Shown here piece after piece: positions 25,890 through 36,124 of a stretch of 64,000 nt of DNA. The position numbers and the translations under genes were made by a program. The stretch covers positions 181,967 to 245,966 of the forward strand of contig NZ_LBNQ01000033.1 of assembly GCF_001005215.1 (NCBI RefSeq), written 5' to 3'. Below the pieces are notes generated by a model. It saw only the letters and a program-made list of their open reading frames with translations. It had not been told where the DNA came from and did no database searches. The DNA comes from Lampropedia cohaerens (GTDB taxonomy: Bacteria; Pseudomonadota; Gammaproteobacteria; Burkholderiales; Burkholderiaceae_C). The number at the start of each line of letters is the position of its first letter. The stretch's first letter is position 1.

Positions 25890-26953
25890 GTGCCAATCGA
25901 GAATTCTTTCCATGCCCGGCCGAGTGGCCAGGCGTTGCCTGCGCGGCCCGGCACAGGCAGGCCAGTTGACCAGGTGGGCGAGCTCCCGGCCACGGGGGGC
26001 ATCGCATCTGCTGGTACCAATGGGGGCAGCGCCGTGGGCAACCCCTGCTGTGCCTGCATGGAGGGCCGGGCAGCGGCATGTCACCGCGACTGCTGCGGCA
26101 GTTCGATGCCCGTGTCTGGTCCGTGTTCGGGCTGGATCAGCGCGGCTGCGGCCGCAGCCTGCCTGCGGGCGAGTGCCGGCACAATACGACGCAGGATCTG
26201 ATCGATGACATTGAGCGATTGCGCCAGCTTCTGGGGATTGACCGGTGGCTGGTATGCGGGGGCTCCTGGGGCGCTACGCTTGCGCTGGCCTACGTCGCGC
26301 AACAGCCTCAGCGGGTTTCGGCGCTGCTGCTGCGCAATGTGTTTCTGGCCAGCCGGCAGGAGGCAACGGCACTGTTTGCCGCGCCAGGCGCGGCCGCACC
26401 TTTCGTGCAGCACGAGGCCTGGTGTGCGCTGCAGGACGTATGGGATGGCTACGCGGCGCAGAGTGGTTCGGCTTCCAGTGCAGCGAACGAGCCCGCGGCG
26501 CGGCTGGCGCTGAGCCATGCGCTGCTGCAGCATGGTGCGGGCGACTGGCCGCAGCAGCTGGCGCTGGCATGGGCGCGCTGGGAGGCCGCGCTCGAAGGTG
26601 CCGCCTGGCGGGCGCCGGCGACGCCTTAGCCGCTGGTGCAGCGTTATCGCATCCAGGCGCATTACCTGCTGCACGACTGTTTTCTGCACTGGCCCGCGCA
26701 GCTGCCGCAGGTGATCAACCGCCTGCGCACGGCCAATCTGCCAGTTGCCCTGGTGCATGGTGTGCAGGATCGGCTTTGCCCCGCCGACAATGCGCGCATG
26801 CTGCGGCATCATCTGCCGGCGAGTCGTCTGGCACTGGTGCCGCACGCCGGGCACGATCCCTGGCATCCCCGGATGGTGCAGTGCTGGCAGTCTGCGCTGC
26901 AGAGCGTGCTGCGCGACGGTGACTTTGCGGGCTGGGAGGACGGCACGCCATGA
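25890..26953 (+). pseudogene. pip: proline iminopeptidase, disrupted twice
   Basis: An alpha/beta-hydrolase that removes N-terminal proline. The family body is clear (HGGPGSG, FGLDQRGCGRS, nucleophile motif GGSWGATLA, acid in GVQDRL, His in HAGHDPW). Two lesions are seen. At the G-run 25994-25999 one base is missing, so the frame from the GTG at 25890 ends and the HRICWYQWG strand is read in another frame. At 26627-26629 an in-frame TAG splits the cap domain. One added base gives 1065 nt, a whole number of codons. The start is uncertain. It lies downstream of pqqA on the other strand and overlaps the sensor-kinase start by 4 bases. Confidence 0.8.
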
Positions 26954-28320
26954 GCCTGCAACTGCGCATCGGCCTCATCGTCACCAGCATGATGCTGATT
27001 TTCATGTGCAGTCTGGTGGCAATGGACGTGCGTCATTCGCGCGCGGCCATTGCTGAGGAAATCCGCGCTTCCAATCTGATTGCCGTCAATCTGCTGCGGC
27101 GGATTGACACGGCATTCATCCACGGCGATCCCGCCGGCTTTCTGATGTTTCTGGAGCGCACCGGCCGCATTCGTGCCAACGACATTGCACTGTATGACGC
27201 ACAGGGCCGACTGCGCTACCAATCGCCACCTTCGCAATACAAGCCAGGTCGTGAGGCGCCGCGCTGGTACGCGCGTCTGGTCGAGCCGGCCCTGCCGGTG
27301 ACGCAACTGCCACTCAAGGGCGCGATACTGCAGGTGCGCGCGCACACCAGCCGCGCCGTGCTGGATGCGTGGGATGAGCTGCGCGGGCAGCTGCTGACGG
27401 CGCTGGCGTTGCTGGTGCTGTCGCAGCTGGCGCTGCTGTGGTGAGTGCGCCGCAGCACGCGGCCGTTTGCGCTGATCGAGCATGCCCTGCAGGAGCATGC
27501 GGCAGGCCGCACCGACACCCGCCTGCCACGGCTCAGCGGCAAGGAGGCGCGCAGCATCGCGCGGCGCTTCAACGAAATGGCGGACGCGCTTGCCGGCCTG
27601 CACCGGCAGCGGCTGGCGTGGGCGCAGGCGCAGGCCTATCAGCAGGCGCAGCGGCACTACACCTATCGCCTGCAGGCCGACCGGGAACTGGAGCGCAAGC
27701 AGCTGGCCGCCACGCTGCATGATGAATTCAGCCAATCGCTGACAGCGTTGCGCAGCGTCAGTCACGTGCTGGGCATGGCGCAGGTCGACCAGCAGCGCCA
27801 GCGCGACGCGGTGGCGCTGATCCAGCACAGCGTCGAGCGCATGCAGCTGGTGCTGCGCGGTCTGCTTTCCAGCCTGCGTCCGGCGGCGCTGGACGGGCTG
27901 GGTCTGGCCATGGCGGTGGAGGACTTGCTGGCGCAGTACCGGCAGTTTCATCCGCAGTTGCAGCTGCGTTTTCACAGCCGCACACTGCCGTCATTGCCGG
28001 AAGCGCTGCAGATGCATGCCTACCGCCTGGTGCAGGAGGCATGCACCAACGCGATTCGCCATGGGGCATGCCAGAACATCCGCGTGTCGCTGCGCGCGTC
28101 CGCTGCGGCATTGCATCTGCGCATTGCCGATGACGGCTGCGGACGGGCCGATGCCATTGCCCCCAGGGCGGGCCATTTTGGCGTGATAGGCATGGTCGAG
28201 CGGGCCCAGGCGCTTGGCGGCAGCGTGCGCTGGCTGGCAAGGCCTGGCTCCGGCGTGGTCGTGCTGGCGCGTCTGCCGCTGTCGCACGCCCCAGTGCCGC
28301 CGCAGGAGGGCAGGGCATGA
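26950..28320 (+). pseudogene. NarL-family sensor histidine kinase with in-frame TGA
   Basis: The two halves are in one frame, split only by TGA at 27442-27444. The first (residues 1-164) has an N-terminal helix, a periplasmic domain and the start of the second membrane helix ending LALLW. The second begins VRRSTRPF and holds the HAMP linker, the HisKA_3 phosphoacceptor (ATLHDEFSQSLTAL) and the HATPase domain (EACTNAIRHG, DDGCG, GHFGVIGMVERA). The stop falls where such kinases usually have Trp, so TGG to TGA is likely. Without readthrough no membrane-anchored kinase is made. It overlaps the iminopeptidase stop and the response-regulator start by 4 bases each. Confidence 0.82.
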
Positions 28321-29000
28321 GCGACATCCGTTGGCGCATCATGCTGGTGGACGACCACGCCATCGTGCGGGCGGGGTTTCGGTTGCTGCTGGAAAGTGCC
28401 GCGCAGGCGGAAGTGATCGCCGAGGCGGACTCGGGCGAGCAGGCCATCGCCTGGCTGGATGCGCATGCCGGACAGCCCTCGCAGCTGCCGGACCTGATCG
28501 TGCTTGATGTGGCCATGCCGGGCATGGGCGGTCATGCGGCCTTGCGTGCCATCAAGGCCTGTCACCCGCAATGCCGGGTACTGGGCTTTAGTGCGCATGA
28601 GGAGCCCAGCCATATCCGGCAGTTTCTGCAGGGCGGAGGCGATGGCTACCTTTGCAAGCGCAGTGCGCCGGAGTTGCTGGTGCAGGCCGTGCGCGCGGTG
28701 CTGCAGGGGCAGCGCTATGTCGATCCTTTGCTGGCGCCGCAGTTGGTGCAGGAGGACGTGGCCGCACATCGCACGGCCTTGCCGGGCGCGGATGCCCGCA
28801 GCCTGCTGTCACCGCGCGAATTCGAAGTCTTCCTGGCGCTGGCTGCCGGCGATACGGTGCAGGACGTGGCCGAGCGCCTGCATGTCTCGGCCAGCACTGC
28901 CGGCACGCACCTCTACAACATCAAGCAGAAGCTGGGCCTGCGCAACCAGGCGGAAATGACCCTGCTGGCCATTCGCCAGGGCTGGCTTGATGCGACATAA
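28317..29000 (+). CDS. NarL/FixJ-family response regulator
   Basis: A 227-residue two-domain regulator. The receiver domain has phospho-Asp64 (LIVLDVAMPGMGG), the DD pair near residue 12 and Lys in YLCKRS. The C-terminal LuxR-type HTH is complete (SPREFEVFLALAAGDTVQDVAERLHVSASTAGTHLYNIKQKLGL). Its cognate kinase just upstream is interrupted, so it may be unphosphorylated or use another donor. Regulators of this type stand beside PQQ-dependent alcohol oxidation genes in pseudomonads; a similar role here is inference from the pqq neighbours. Confidence 0.92.
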   Translation: MSDIRWRIMLVDDHAIVRAGFRLLLESAAQAEVIAEADSGEQAIAWLDAHAGQPSQLPDLIVLDVAMPGMGGHAALRAIKACHPQCRVLGFSAHEEPSHIRQFLQGGGDGYLCKRSAPELLVQAVRAVLQGQRYVDPLLAPQLVQEDVAAHRTALPGADARSLLSPREFEVFLALAAGDTVQDVAERLHVSASTAGTHLYNIKQKLGLRNQAEMTLLAIRQGWLDAT

Positions 29001-29013
29001 CGCCTCGCGCGCA

Positions 29014-29859
29014 TCAGCCCTTCGTATCCATGGCGCAGCGCATCTGCGCGAGCAGACTTGCAACCGCCTCCACGCCCGCCTGACCGGGCTGATCGCGCAG
29101 CAGTTCGATCAGCCGCGAGCCGATGACCACTGCGTCGGCGCCTGCCTGGTGCGCAATGGCCTTGGCCGTATCCGCGTCGCGGATGCCAAAGCCCACCCCG
29201 ACGGGCAGCTTCACGTGCTGGCGGATGCGCGGCAGCGCCTGGGCCACCTGGGCGGTGTCCAGCGCCTTCGAGCCTGTCACGCCCTTGAGCGACACGTAGT
29301 ACACGTAACCGCTTGCCACGGCATTGATTTGCTGCATGCGCGCTGCGGTGGAGGTCGGCGCGAGCAGGAAGATCAGGTCCATGCCATGGGCACGCAACTG
29401 CGCCTGCAGCGTCTGCGCCTCCTCGGGCGGGTAGTCGACGACCAGCAGGCCATCGACACCCGCCTGCGCAGCATCGCGCACAAAAGCGCCGGACTCGCGC
29501 AACTGGTCGTAACGCTCGATCGGGTTGGCGTAGCCCATCAGCACGACGGGCGTGTCCATGTCGCGCTGACGGAAGGTGCGCACGTGCGCCAGCACCTGCG
29601 GCAGGCCAACCCCGTTTGCCAGCGCTGCGTCGCTGGCTTGCTGGATGGTGGTGCCATCGGCGGACGGGTCCGAAAACGGCACGCCCAGTTCGATGATGTC
29701 GGCACCGGCCGCGCGCATGGCGTGCATCAGTGCCGGCGTGCCGTGCGCGTCGGGATAGCCGCTCGTCACGAACGGAATCAATGCCTTGCGGCCCTGGGCC
29801 TGCAAGCTGGCAAATGTGCGCGCGATGCGGCCTGGCTGCGCAAAGGATGTCTCGCTCAT
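29014..29859 (-). CDS. trpA: tryptophan synthase alpha subunit
   Basis: A 281-residue TIM barrel that splits indole-3-glycerol phosphate into indole. Family motifs are [60 protein letters not shown] and VGFGIRD. The catalytic Glu and Asp lie in ELGVPFSDP and DGLLVVDYP. It overlaps trpB by 4 bases (ATGA) and is the last gene of the truA-trpF-trpB-trpA block. Confidence 0.97.
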   Translation of the reverse strand: MSETSFAQPGRIARTFASLQAQGRKALIPFVTSGYPDAHGTPALMHAMRAAGADIIELGVPFSDPSADGTTIQQASDAALANGVGLPQVLAHVRTFRQRDMDTPVVLMGYANPIERYDQLRESGAFVRDAAQAGVDGLLVVDYPPEEAQTLQAQLRAHGMDLIFLLAPTSTAARMQQINAVASGYVYYVSLKGVTGSKALDTAQVAQALPRIRQHVKLPVGVGFGIRDADTAKAIAHQAGADAVVIGSRLIELLRDQPGQAGVEAVASLLAQMRCAMDTKG

Positions 29860-31142
29860 TGCGTACCTCCTTGCTGGTTGTTCATCTTCGCAAACAGGCT
29901 GCCGTCGTCCAGACCCGCAACCGTGCCGATATCCTTGTCACCCCGGCCAGAGAGGTTGACGAGAATGGACTGGTCGGCGCGCATGGTCGGTGCCAGCTTC
30001 ATTGCATAGGCCACGGCGTGGCTGGATTCCAGTGCCGGGATGATGCCTTCGGTGCGGCACAGGTGGTGAAAGGCCTGCAAGGCCTCTTCATCGGTGATGC
30101 CGACGTATTCGGCGCGGCCGATGTCGTGCAACCAGGCGTGTTCGGGGCCGACGCCGGGGTAGTCCAGCCCGGCACTGACGCTGTGCGTCTCAATGACCTG
30201 GCCGTTGTCGTCCTGCATGATGTAGGTGCGGTTGCCATGCAGCACGCCGGCACTGCCGCGCTGGATGGAGGCAGCATGCCGGCCGGTATCCAGTCCGTTG
30301 CCGGCGGCCTCGACGCCGATCAGCCGCGTGGCCACATGGTCGATGTAGGGGTGGAAGATGCCTATGGCGTTGCTGCCACCGCCCACACAGGCCACCACCG
30401 CGTCTGGCTGGCTGGCTGCCAGCTTGAGTTGCTGGCTCATCGCGGGGAACTGCGTCAGGCACTCCTTGCCGATGACGCTCTGGAAGTCGCGCACCATCAT
30501 CGGGTAGGGATGCGGGCCGGCCACGGTACCGATGATGTAGAAGGTGTTGTCAACATTGGCCACCCAGTCGCGCATGGCCTCGTTGAGGGCGTCCTTGAGC
30601 GTCTTGCTGCCCGACTCGACCGGCACCACGCTGGCGCCCAGCAGTTGCATGCGGTAGACGTTGGGGCTTTGGCGCTTGACGTCCTCGCTGCCCATGTAGA
30701 CCACGCATTCCAGTCCGTAGCGCGCGCAGATGGTGGCCGTGGCGACGCCATGCTGGCCGGCGCCGGTCTCGGCAATGATGCGTGGCTTGCCCATGCGCTT
30801 GGCCAGCATGGCCTGGCCGATGACGTTGTTGATCTTGTGCGCGCCAGTGTGATTGAGGTCCTCGCGCTTGAGGAAGATCTGCGCGCCGCCGAGCTCACGG
30901 CTCATGCGCGCAGCATGGTAGATCGGCGAAGGCCGCCCGACGTAGTGCTTGAGCTCGTAGGCGAATTCGGCCAGGAAGCCCGGATCGTGCTGGTACCGGG
31001 CGTAGGCCGCACGTAGCTCTTCGATGGCGTGTGTGAGCGTCTCACTCACGAAGCTGCCGCCGTACGGGCCGAAATGGCCCTGCGCGTCGGGTTGCTGATA
31101 GGCGCCCGCAGAGGGCGTGGCAGGTGATGAGGGGGATGACAT
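29856..31142 (-). CDS. trpB: tryptophan synthase beta subunit
   Basis: A 428-residue PLP enzyme that joins indole and serine. [13 protein letters not shown] opens the conserved part, the PLP lysine is in [10 protein letters not shown], the phosphate-binding loop is GGGSNAIG, and [14 protein letters not shown] follows. An unconserved Ser/Pro-rich start of about 20 residues precedes the core. It lies 37 bases after trpF on the same strand. Confidence 0.97.
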   Translation of the reverse strand: MSSPSSPATPSAGAYQQPDAQGHFGPYGGSFVSETLTHAIEELRAAYARYQHDPGFLAEFAYELKHYVGRPSPIYHAARMSRELGGAQIFLKREDLNHTGAHKINNVIGQAMLAKRMGKPRIIAETGAGQHGVATATICARYGLECVVYMGSEDVKRQSPNVYRMQLLGASVVPVESGSKTLKDALNEAMRDWVANVDNTFYIIGTVAGPHPYPMMVRDFQSVIGKECLTQFPAMSQQLKLAASQPDAVVACVGGGSNAIGIFHPYIDHVATRLIGVEAAGNGLDTGRHAASIQRGSAGVLHGNRTYIMQDDNGQVIETHSVSAGLDYPGVGPEHAWLHDIGRAEYVGITDEEALQAFHHLCRTEGIIPALESSHAVAYAMKLAPTMRADQSILVNLSGRGDKDIGTVAGLDDGSLFAKMNNQQGGTQ

Positions 31143-31179
31143 CTATCTCTCCTTGGCAGGCTGCGGTGGCGCAGGACGT

Positions 31180-31881
31180 TCAGAGCGCGTCTGCCTGGCG
31201 TACCGCAGCGATAAAGCGTTGCATCAGCGTGGCATCCTTGATGCCCTTGAGCGGACGGCCATCGGGGCCGGTCTGCTCGATTCCGGAACTCACATCGACG
31301 GCCAGCGACAGGCCGCGATGGCGCAGTTCACGAATGCCATCGATCACATTTGCTGGTGTGAGCCCACCACTTAAGACGAGGTGAGAGCTGACGCTTGTTG
31401 GAAGGAGTGACCAATTGAATGCCTTGCCGCCACCGCCAAAGCCCTGTACGTGGGCGTCGAGCAAGATGGCCTGTGCGCGGGAGTAACGAGCCGCATATTC
31501 TACGAGATCAAATGCGGCAGCACGCGCATCCAGTGGAATGCGGGCCGCGCGCAGGTAGGGATGCCTGCCCTGACGGCTCAGCTGCCAGCAGTCCTCGGGC
31601 GTCTCATCGCCATGAAATTGCAGCAATGCATGCGGTATCAGTGCCAGTGCCGCATCCACCTCGGCAGCGCTGGCGTTGACGAACAGCAGTACCGGGGTGA
31701 CGAACGGCGGCAGCAGGGCTGCGAGCTGCGCGGCTCGCGCAGCTGTGACGGCACGTGCGCTGGCGGCGTAAAGCACAAAGCCTACGGCGTCTGCGCCAGC
31801 GGCGACGGCGGCGGCAACGTCCGCTTCGCGCGTGAAGCCGCAGAATTTCACGCGGGTGCGTGTGGGGACAGGGTTGGGCAT
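31180..31881 (-). CDS. trpF: phosphoribosylanthranilate isomerase
   Basis: A 233-residue TIM-barrel enzyme for the Amadori step of tryptophan synthesis. TRVKFCGFTREADVAAA carries the catalytic Cys, ILLDAHVQGFGGGGKAFNW the catalytic Asp, and VLSGGLTPANV and VDVSSGIEQTGPDGRPLKG the phosphate-binding loops. The ATG at 31881 is preferred to a TTG nine bases upstream. It overlaps the 3' end of truA by 34 bases. Confidence 0.95.
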   Translation of the reverse strand: MPNPVPTRTRVKFCGFTREADVAAAVAAGADAVGFVLYAASARAVTAARAAQLAALLPPFVTPVLLFVNASAAEVDAALALIPHALLQFHGDETPEDCWQLSRQGRHPYLRAARIPLDARAAAFDLVEYAARYSRAQAILLDAHVQGFGGGGKAFNWSLLPTSVSSHLVLSGGLTPANVIDGIRELRHRGLSLAVDVSSGIEQTGPDGRPLKGIKDATLMQRFIAAVRQADAL

Positions 31882-32762
31882 GGCGAGCAATCCGTGGAGT
31901 GGTCCTGGGCGTGTGGCGCAAGCGGTCCGCCGGGAAGGCTGTCAAGCAGCGCCGTGCTTGCGGGCAGCTGCCATTCGGGGGCATAGCGCGGGCCGAGGAA
32001 ATACAGCCCATCGGGCGCGAAGGTTGGCGCAGCCGCATCGCGCGAGCGCGCTGCGATCACCTGCGCCAGCCATTCGGGCGGGCGGTTGCCCTGCCCAATG
32101 GCCACCAGGCAGCCCATGATGTTGCGGATCATGTGGTGCAGAAAGGCGTTGGCCTCGAACTCGAAGCGCCAGTAGCAGGTCGGCACTGCCTGTGGGCCGT
32201 CCCCGGCCGGCGGGTGGTTGTGGCGCAGCGGCGAGGCACTGATTCGCACGCGCAAGATCGTCTTGATGGGCGTATGCGACTGGCAAGCCGCAGCACGAAA
32301 CGAGGTGAAATCCTGCTGGCCGAGCAGGTGCGTGGCGGCCTGCTGCATGGCCTGTCCGTCCAGCGGCATGAAGGACCAGCCCACACGGCCGGCTTCCAGG
32401 CTGGGCCGAACGGCCGACTGCAGCAACACATACACATAGCGGCGCGACAGCGCACGGTTGCGCGCATGGAATTGTGGCGGCACGGCCCTCGCCCATTGCA
32501 CCGCAATATCCGGGGGCAGATAGCGGTTGACGCCGCGCACCCACGACATCAGCGCGCGCTCGACGGGTGCGTCGAAGTGCACCACCTGCATCAGCGCGTG
32601 CACGCCGGTGTCGGTACGACCGGCGCACAGGGTCGACACCTTTTGGCCCGTAAATTGAGCCAGCGCCGCCTCCAGCTTGTCCTGCACGGTGCAGCCATCG
32701 GGTTGGCTCTGCCAGCCGTGGTAGTGCTGACCGTTGTAGCTGAGACCAAGGGCAATGCGCAT
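31848..32762 (-). CDS. truA: tRNA pseudouridine(38-40) synthase
   Basis: A 304-residue enzyme that makes pseudouridine in the anticodon stem-loop. MRIALGLSYNGQHYHGWQSQ is the usual N terminus, which sets the start at 32762. The catalytic Asp is in CAGRTDTGVHA. FEFEANAFLHHMIRNIMGCLVAIGQG is the conserved C-terminal segment. An unconserved tail of about 35 residues runs into trpF. Its neighbours match the Burkholderiales fimV-truA-trpF order. Confidence 0.95.
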   Translation of the reverse strand: MRIALGLSYNGQHYHGWQSQPDGCTVQDKLEAALAQFTGQKVSTLCAGRTDTGVHALMQVVHFDAPVERALMSWVRGVNRYLPPDIAVQWARAVPPQFHARNRALSRRYVYVLLQSAVRPSLEAGRVGWSFMPLDGQAMQQAATHLLGQQDFTSFRAAACQSHTPIKTILRVRISASPLRHNHPPAGDGPQAVPTCYWRFEFEANAFLHHMIRNIMGCLVAIGQGNRPPEWLAQVIAARSRDAAAPTFAPDGLYFLGPRYAPEWQLPASTALLDSLPGGPLAPHAQDHSTDCSPCPTLSPHAPA

Positions 32763-32782
32763 CGGGTTCTGACAATGACGAT

Positions 32783-32811
32783 GAAAAAACGCCGAAGCAG
32801 TGGCTTCGGCG
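32783..32811 (-). terminator. rho-independent terminator of fimV
   Basis: On the minus strand the perfect stem GCCGAAGC/GCTTCGGC with a 4-base loop is followed by TTTTTT. It lies about 60 bases after the fimV stop and just before truA, so truA and the trp genes must have a separate promoter or depend on readthrough. Confidence 0.9.
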
Positions 32812-32874
32812 CTCATGGAAGGCAAGAGGCCGGCACCGCAAGTCAATCGGTGCCATGGCGATGCGCCGGCAATT

Positions 32875-35850
32875 CTAGCCGAGCGCGTCAATCAGCGACT
32901 GGGCGCTTGCCTTCAGCGGACCATCGGCCTGTTTGAGGACTTCCTGCGCCAGCGCCCTGGCACCTTCCTTGTCGCCGAGTGCGAGAAACTCCTTGGCCAG
33001 TGCCAGCTTGGTGGACAGCGGGTCCTCGGAGGCACTGTCGTGCAGGCTCAGACCGGCAATGGTACTGCCGGCGTCGGACTGCGTGCCATGCGCGACCGTA
33101 GATGGCGAGGCAAAGTCCTCCAGGTCGAGATTGCTCAGATCCAGCTCAAGCGCGCGTGTCGGCGTATCGGGTTCGCTGGGCAGGGAAGGGGACAGATCGG
33201 TCGGCAGGCTGGAAGGGGCGCCAAACAGCCCATCGTCCTGCGCTGGCGCCGCATCATCCAGCCCAGCGCGCGACGTGCTGGCGTCAAGCTGTTCGCTGCC
33301 CGCCGTCTGGAAAGAGGTGGCAAGGTCCTCCTGCGCAGCCGGCTCGAAATCGAGTGCACTGGACGCCGAAGGCAGGCCGGCGCGGTCGGTAGGTGCCGAC
33401 GGCTGGGCACTGGGCAGGCCTGCGCGACGCGATTCGATCTCACCGAGATCAAGGTCCAGGCCCAGGTCGGTCAATGGCGCTGAAGCGGAATTGACGGCGC
33501 TTTGGCTGTTTTGACCCGTATCAGCTTCCGTCGCAGGCTGGGAGGATGGCTGGAAGTCGAAGTCCAGCCCGGACAGAGGCCCGAAGCCGGACAGAATGCT
33601 GGCGTCACCGCCGCTATCCGGGCCGGTGGCACCTGCCACGGCTGCGGCGGCTCCCGCGCCAGCAGCGCCTGCCACCTTCCTGTACAGCGCATTCGAAGGG
33701 TCAAGGTTACGGCCGATCTCGGCCACCTTGATCCATTCCGGACCCGACTGCTCGGTCATGCGTGCAATTTCCTGGGCCTTGGCCTCGAAGGCCAGCTTGT
33801 CCTGGCGTGAGGCGTAGATCTCCGCCAGCCGTACTTTGATGGCAACGCGGGTGGGATTGTGAAGCTCTGCTTCCTTGAGCACTTCCTCTGCCTGTTGATC
33901 GCGTCCATAGGCAAGCAGTACATCGGCTTCAAGCACCGGGTCGCCCTCGCCAGTGGCGTCGATCTGGCTGGGCGAGTAGGACATGGAGGAAACCCCCGTG
34001 GACATGCCCGTGCTGCTGCCGCGCGTGGAAGGCGACTCGGACTTGGCGGGTTCCTTGTCGCTGGCACCTTCCTCCTCGAAAAAGGAATCTGGAATGTTGC
34101 CACTGTTTTCGTAAACGACCTCGGCTTCGCCGCGGCGCTTGCGGTAGCGGTAGTAGCCATAACCGAGCAGCAAGATGGCCAGCGCGCCGCCAGCCAACGG
34201 CAGGTTGGGGTTGTCTGCCAGGAAGCTGATGGGCGATGGCTCAGGTGGCGCAGGGGCGGGCGGTGGCGGTGCTGCCGGGGCAGGTGCCGGCTCGGCAGGC
34301 GCAGCGGGTTGCGGCGCCGGGGTGCTGGCGGTCTCCTCCACCGCTGCAACGGCAGGGGCTGCCGATGTATCTGCCAGCGGGTCGGCTGGCGCGGCCGGTT
34401 CCTCTGCCTGTGCGGCCGCGTCCTGTGCGCCAGAAGCAATCACGGTGTCGGTTGCCGCTGCCGCGTTATCTTCGGAAGGTGTCGCGTCGCTGGCTTGCCC
34501 CGTTGCCGCGTCATCGGGGGCTACCGGTTGCGTGGCAGCGGCAGGCAGCGGTGACTCTCCAGGCACGGGAATCAGACCACCGGAATCGCTGCCGACGCTG
34601 GCAGTTTCGCCTTCCTGCGCGGTTTCCTGGCTGGCCTCCTTGAGCAAAGCCTCCATGCGTGCGATGTTCGCCTCGGCCTCACGCTTGCGCTCAGCATCCT
34701 CTGCAGCCTGCTTCTCGGCGGCGATGCGGGCTTCCTCGGCAAGACGCGCCTGCTCGGCCTGCTGACTGCTGAGCACCAGCGCGTCACCCGTCGAGGCTGG
34801 TGGCGTCACCGGCGGTGCGGTCACGACGCCTGAGGCGGTGTCGGATGGCTGGGCCGGGACAGCCGCCGGGGGGGCTGCCTGCGCAACACGGGCGCGGTAT
34901 TCGCGGAAGTCGCGCGTCTGTGCGGCCACCAGCTGGCGTGCTTCCTGCGCACTGATGCGCTGGGCTGCAGCGGCATCGGGAATCGTCAGCGTCACGCCGG
35001 CGCGCAGCAGGTTCACGTTCCCCTGTATGAATGCGTTGGGGTTGGCGCGCTGCAGGGCGACCAGCATCTGGTCCAGCGAGACATTGGCGGGCAGGTGACG
35101 CCGTGCTATGGCGCCGGCGGTATCGCCACGTTGTGTGGTGACAGACTGGGAAGCGGGTGCAGCAGGTGCCGGTGCTGCGGTCGTGACCTGGCCTTCCGAC
35201 ACCGAGCCAGCGGCGGGGCGTGCAGCCGGTGTCGGGGCAGAGGGCGCAACGGCCTGTCCCTGGCGGCGCAGCCATTCTGTGGCCCGCTGGTAGACATCGG
35301 TTGAGACGACTGGCGTAGTCACGCGCGCTGGCGCAGCTGCAGCGGCAGCTGCCGTCGCGGCTGGGGGCGCAACAGGCGCCTGAACGGACGTAGGCTCCAC
35401 GCGCGCCGGGGCGACGGGTGCCACGGCGCCACTTGCAGGCGGGTCAAGCAGCAGCGCATAGCTGCGCACGACATTGCCACCGTCCCAGCTGGTATTGAGG
35501 ACCAGATCCAGGAACGGCTCGTTGACCGGCTCATTCGTGGTCAGTTGCAGCAATGCTGTGCCGTCATCGAGCTGCTGCAATGTCACCCGCAGCCGGGTCA
35601 TCACCGGCGAGTAATTGGCCCCATGGGCGTTGAAAACGTCGGGTGAGGCCGGATTCGCGCGCAGGCTCTGGGCTTCGTTGGCGTTGAGGTTGGTCACCGG
35701 AATGGTGGCACGCAGCGGCTCACCGAGATGGGACTCGACGCGGATTGGGCCCAGGGTCAGCGCCTGGGCTTCGGACCAGTGCCATCCACCGGCAGCCAGC
35801 AAGATGGCGGCAGTCACAGCGGTATGTTTCCAGCGGTGCGTAATAGCCAT
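32875..35850 (-). CDS. fimV: pilus assembly/polar hub protein FimV
   Basis: A 991-residue inner-membrane peptidoglycan-binding protein needed for type IV pilus assembly, twitching and polar organisation in relatives. In order: signal peptide (residues 1-30), FimV N-terminal domain (LGPIRVESHLGEPLRATIPVT), LysM-like motif (RGDTAGAIARRHLPANVSLDQML), coiled-coil Glu/Ala-rich stretch near 370-410, a long Pro/Ala/Glu linker, one transmembrane helix (LAGGALAILLLGYGYYRY), an acidic cytoplasmic region with a TPR-like part (VLLAYGRDQQAEEVLKEA) and the conserved C-terminal FimV helix (LALAKEFLALGDKEGARALAQEVL). Monocistronic, with a terminator after it. Confidence 0.93.
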   Translation of the reverse strand: MAITHRWKHTAVTAAILLAAGGWHWSEAQALTLGPIRVESHLGEPLRATIPVTNLNANEAQSLRANPASPDVFNAHGANYSPVMTRLRVTLQQLDDGTALLQLTTNEPVNEPFLDLVLNTSWDGGNVVRSYALLLDPPASGAVAPVAPARVEPTSVQAPVAPPAATAAAAAAAPARVTTPVVSTDVYQRATEWLRRQGQAVAPSAPTPAARPAAGSVSEGQVTTAAPAPAAPASQSVTTQRGDTAGAIARRHLPANVSLDQMLVALQRANPNAFIQGNVNLLRAGVTLTIPDAAAAQRISAQEARQLVAAQTRDFREYRARVAQAAPPAAVPAQPSDTASGVVTAPPVTPPASTGDALVLSSQQAEQARLAEEARIAAEKQAAEDAERKREAEANIARMEALLKEASQETAQEGETASVGSDSGGLIPVPGESPLPAAATQPVAPDDAATGQASDATPSEDNAAAATDTVIASGAQDAAAQAEEPAAPADPLADTSAAPAVAAVEETASTPAPQPAAPAEPAPAPAAPPPPAPAPPEPSPISFLADNPNLPLAGGALAILLLGYGYYRYRKRRGEAEVVYENSGNIPDSFFEEEGASDKEPAKSESPSTRGSSTGMSTGVSSMSYSPSQIDATGEGDPVLEADVLLAYGRDQQAEEVLKEAELHNPTRVAIKVRLAEIYASRQDKLAFEAKAQEIARMTEQSGPEWIKVAEIGRNLDPSNALYRKVAGAAGAGAAAAVAGATGPDSGGDASILSGFGPLSGLDFDFQPSSQPATEADTGQNSQSAVNSASAPLTDLGLDLDLGEIESRRAGLPSAQPSAPTDRAGLPSASSALDFEPAAQEDLATSFQTAGSEQLDASTSRAGLDDAAPAQDDGLFGAPSSLPTDLSPSLPSEPDTPTRALELDLSNLDLEDFASPSTVAHGTQSDAGSTIAGLSLHDSASEDPLSTKLALAKEFLALGDKEGARALAQEVLKQADGPLKASAQSLIDALG

Positions 35851-36124
35851 GAGAGTCTTTTAGTAAATGTAAGGAAATGAGAGCGAGTGTGGCCCTGCAA
35901 CGCGCCGCGCTGGCAACACAAATCCTTGACTGGCGGGCCAAGGTTCTCATTCTGAGTGGGCCGACAATAGCAGTAAGCCCTGGCGCTGGCAAGCCGATCT
36001 ATTGACTGGAATTGTTACGATTCAAAACAATTTAAGCAGTGTTGTCACCTAGCAACGATAGGACGTCGACTGTGTGCTGGATCAGTTGGTTATGCGCGAT
36101 TTGCCTACAACACGCGCGCCCTGA

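Noticed and set aside
27442..27444. TGA in the sensor kinase as a selenocysteine codon
   Set aside because: Histidine kinases have no selenocysteine at the membrane helix end, Trp is usual there, and neighbouring genes carry TAG stops and deletions as well.
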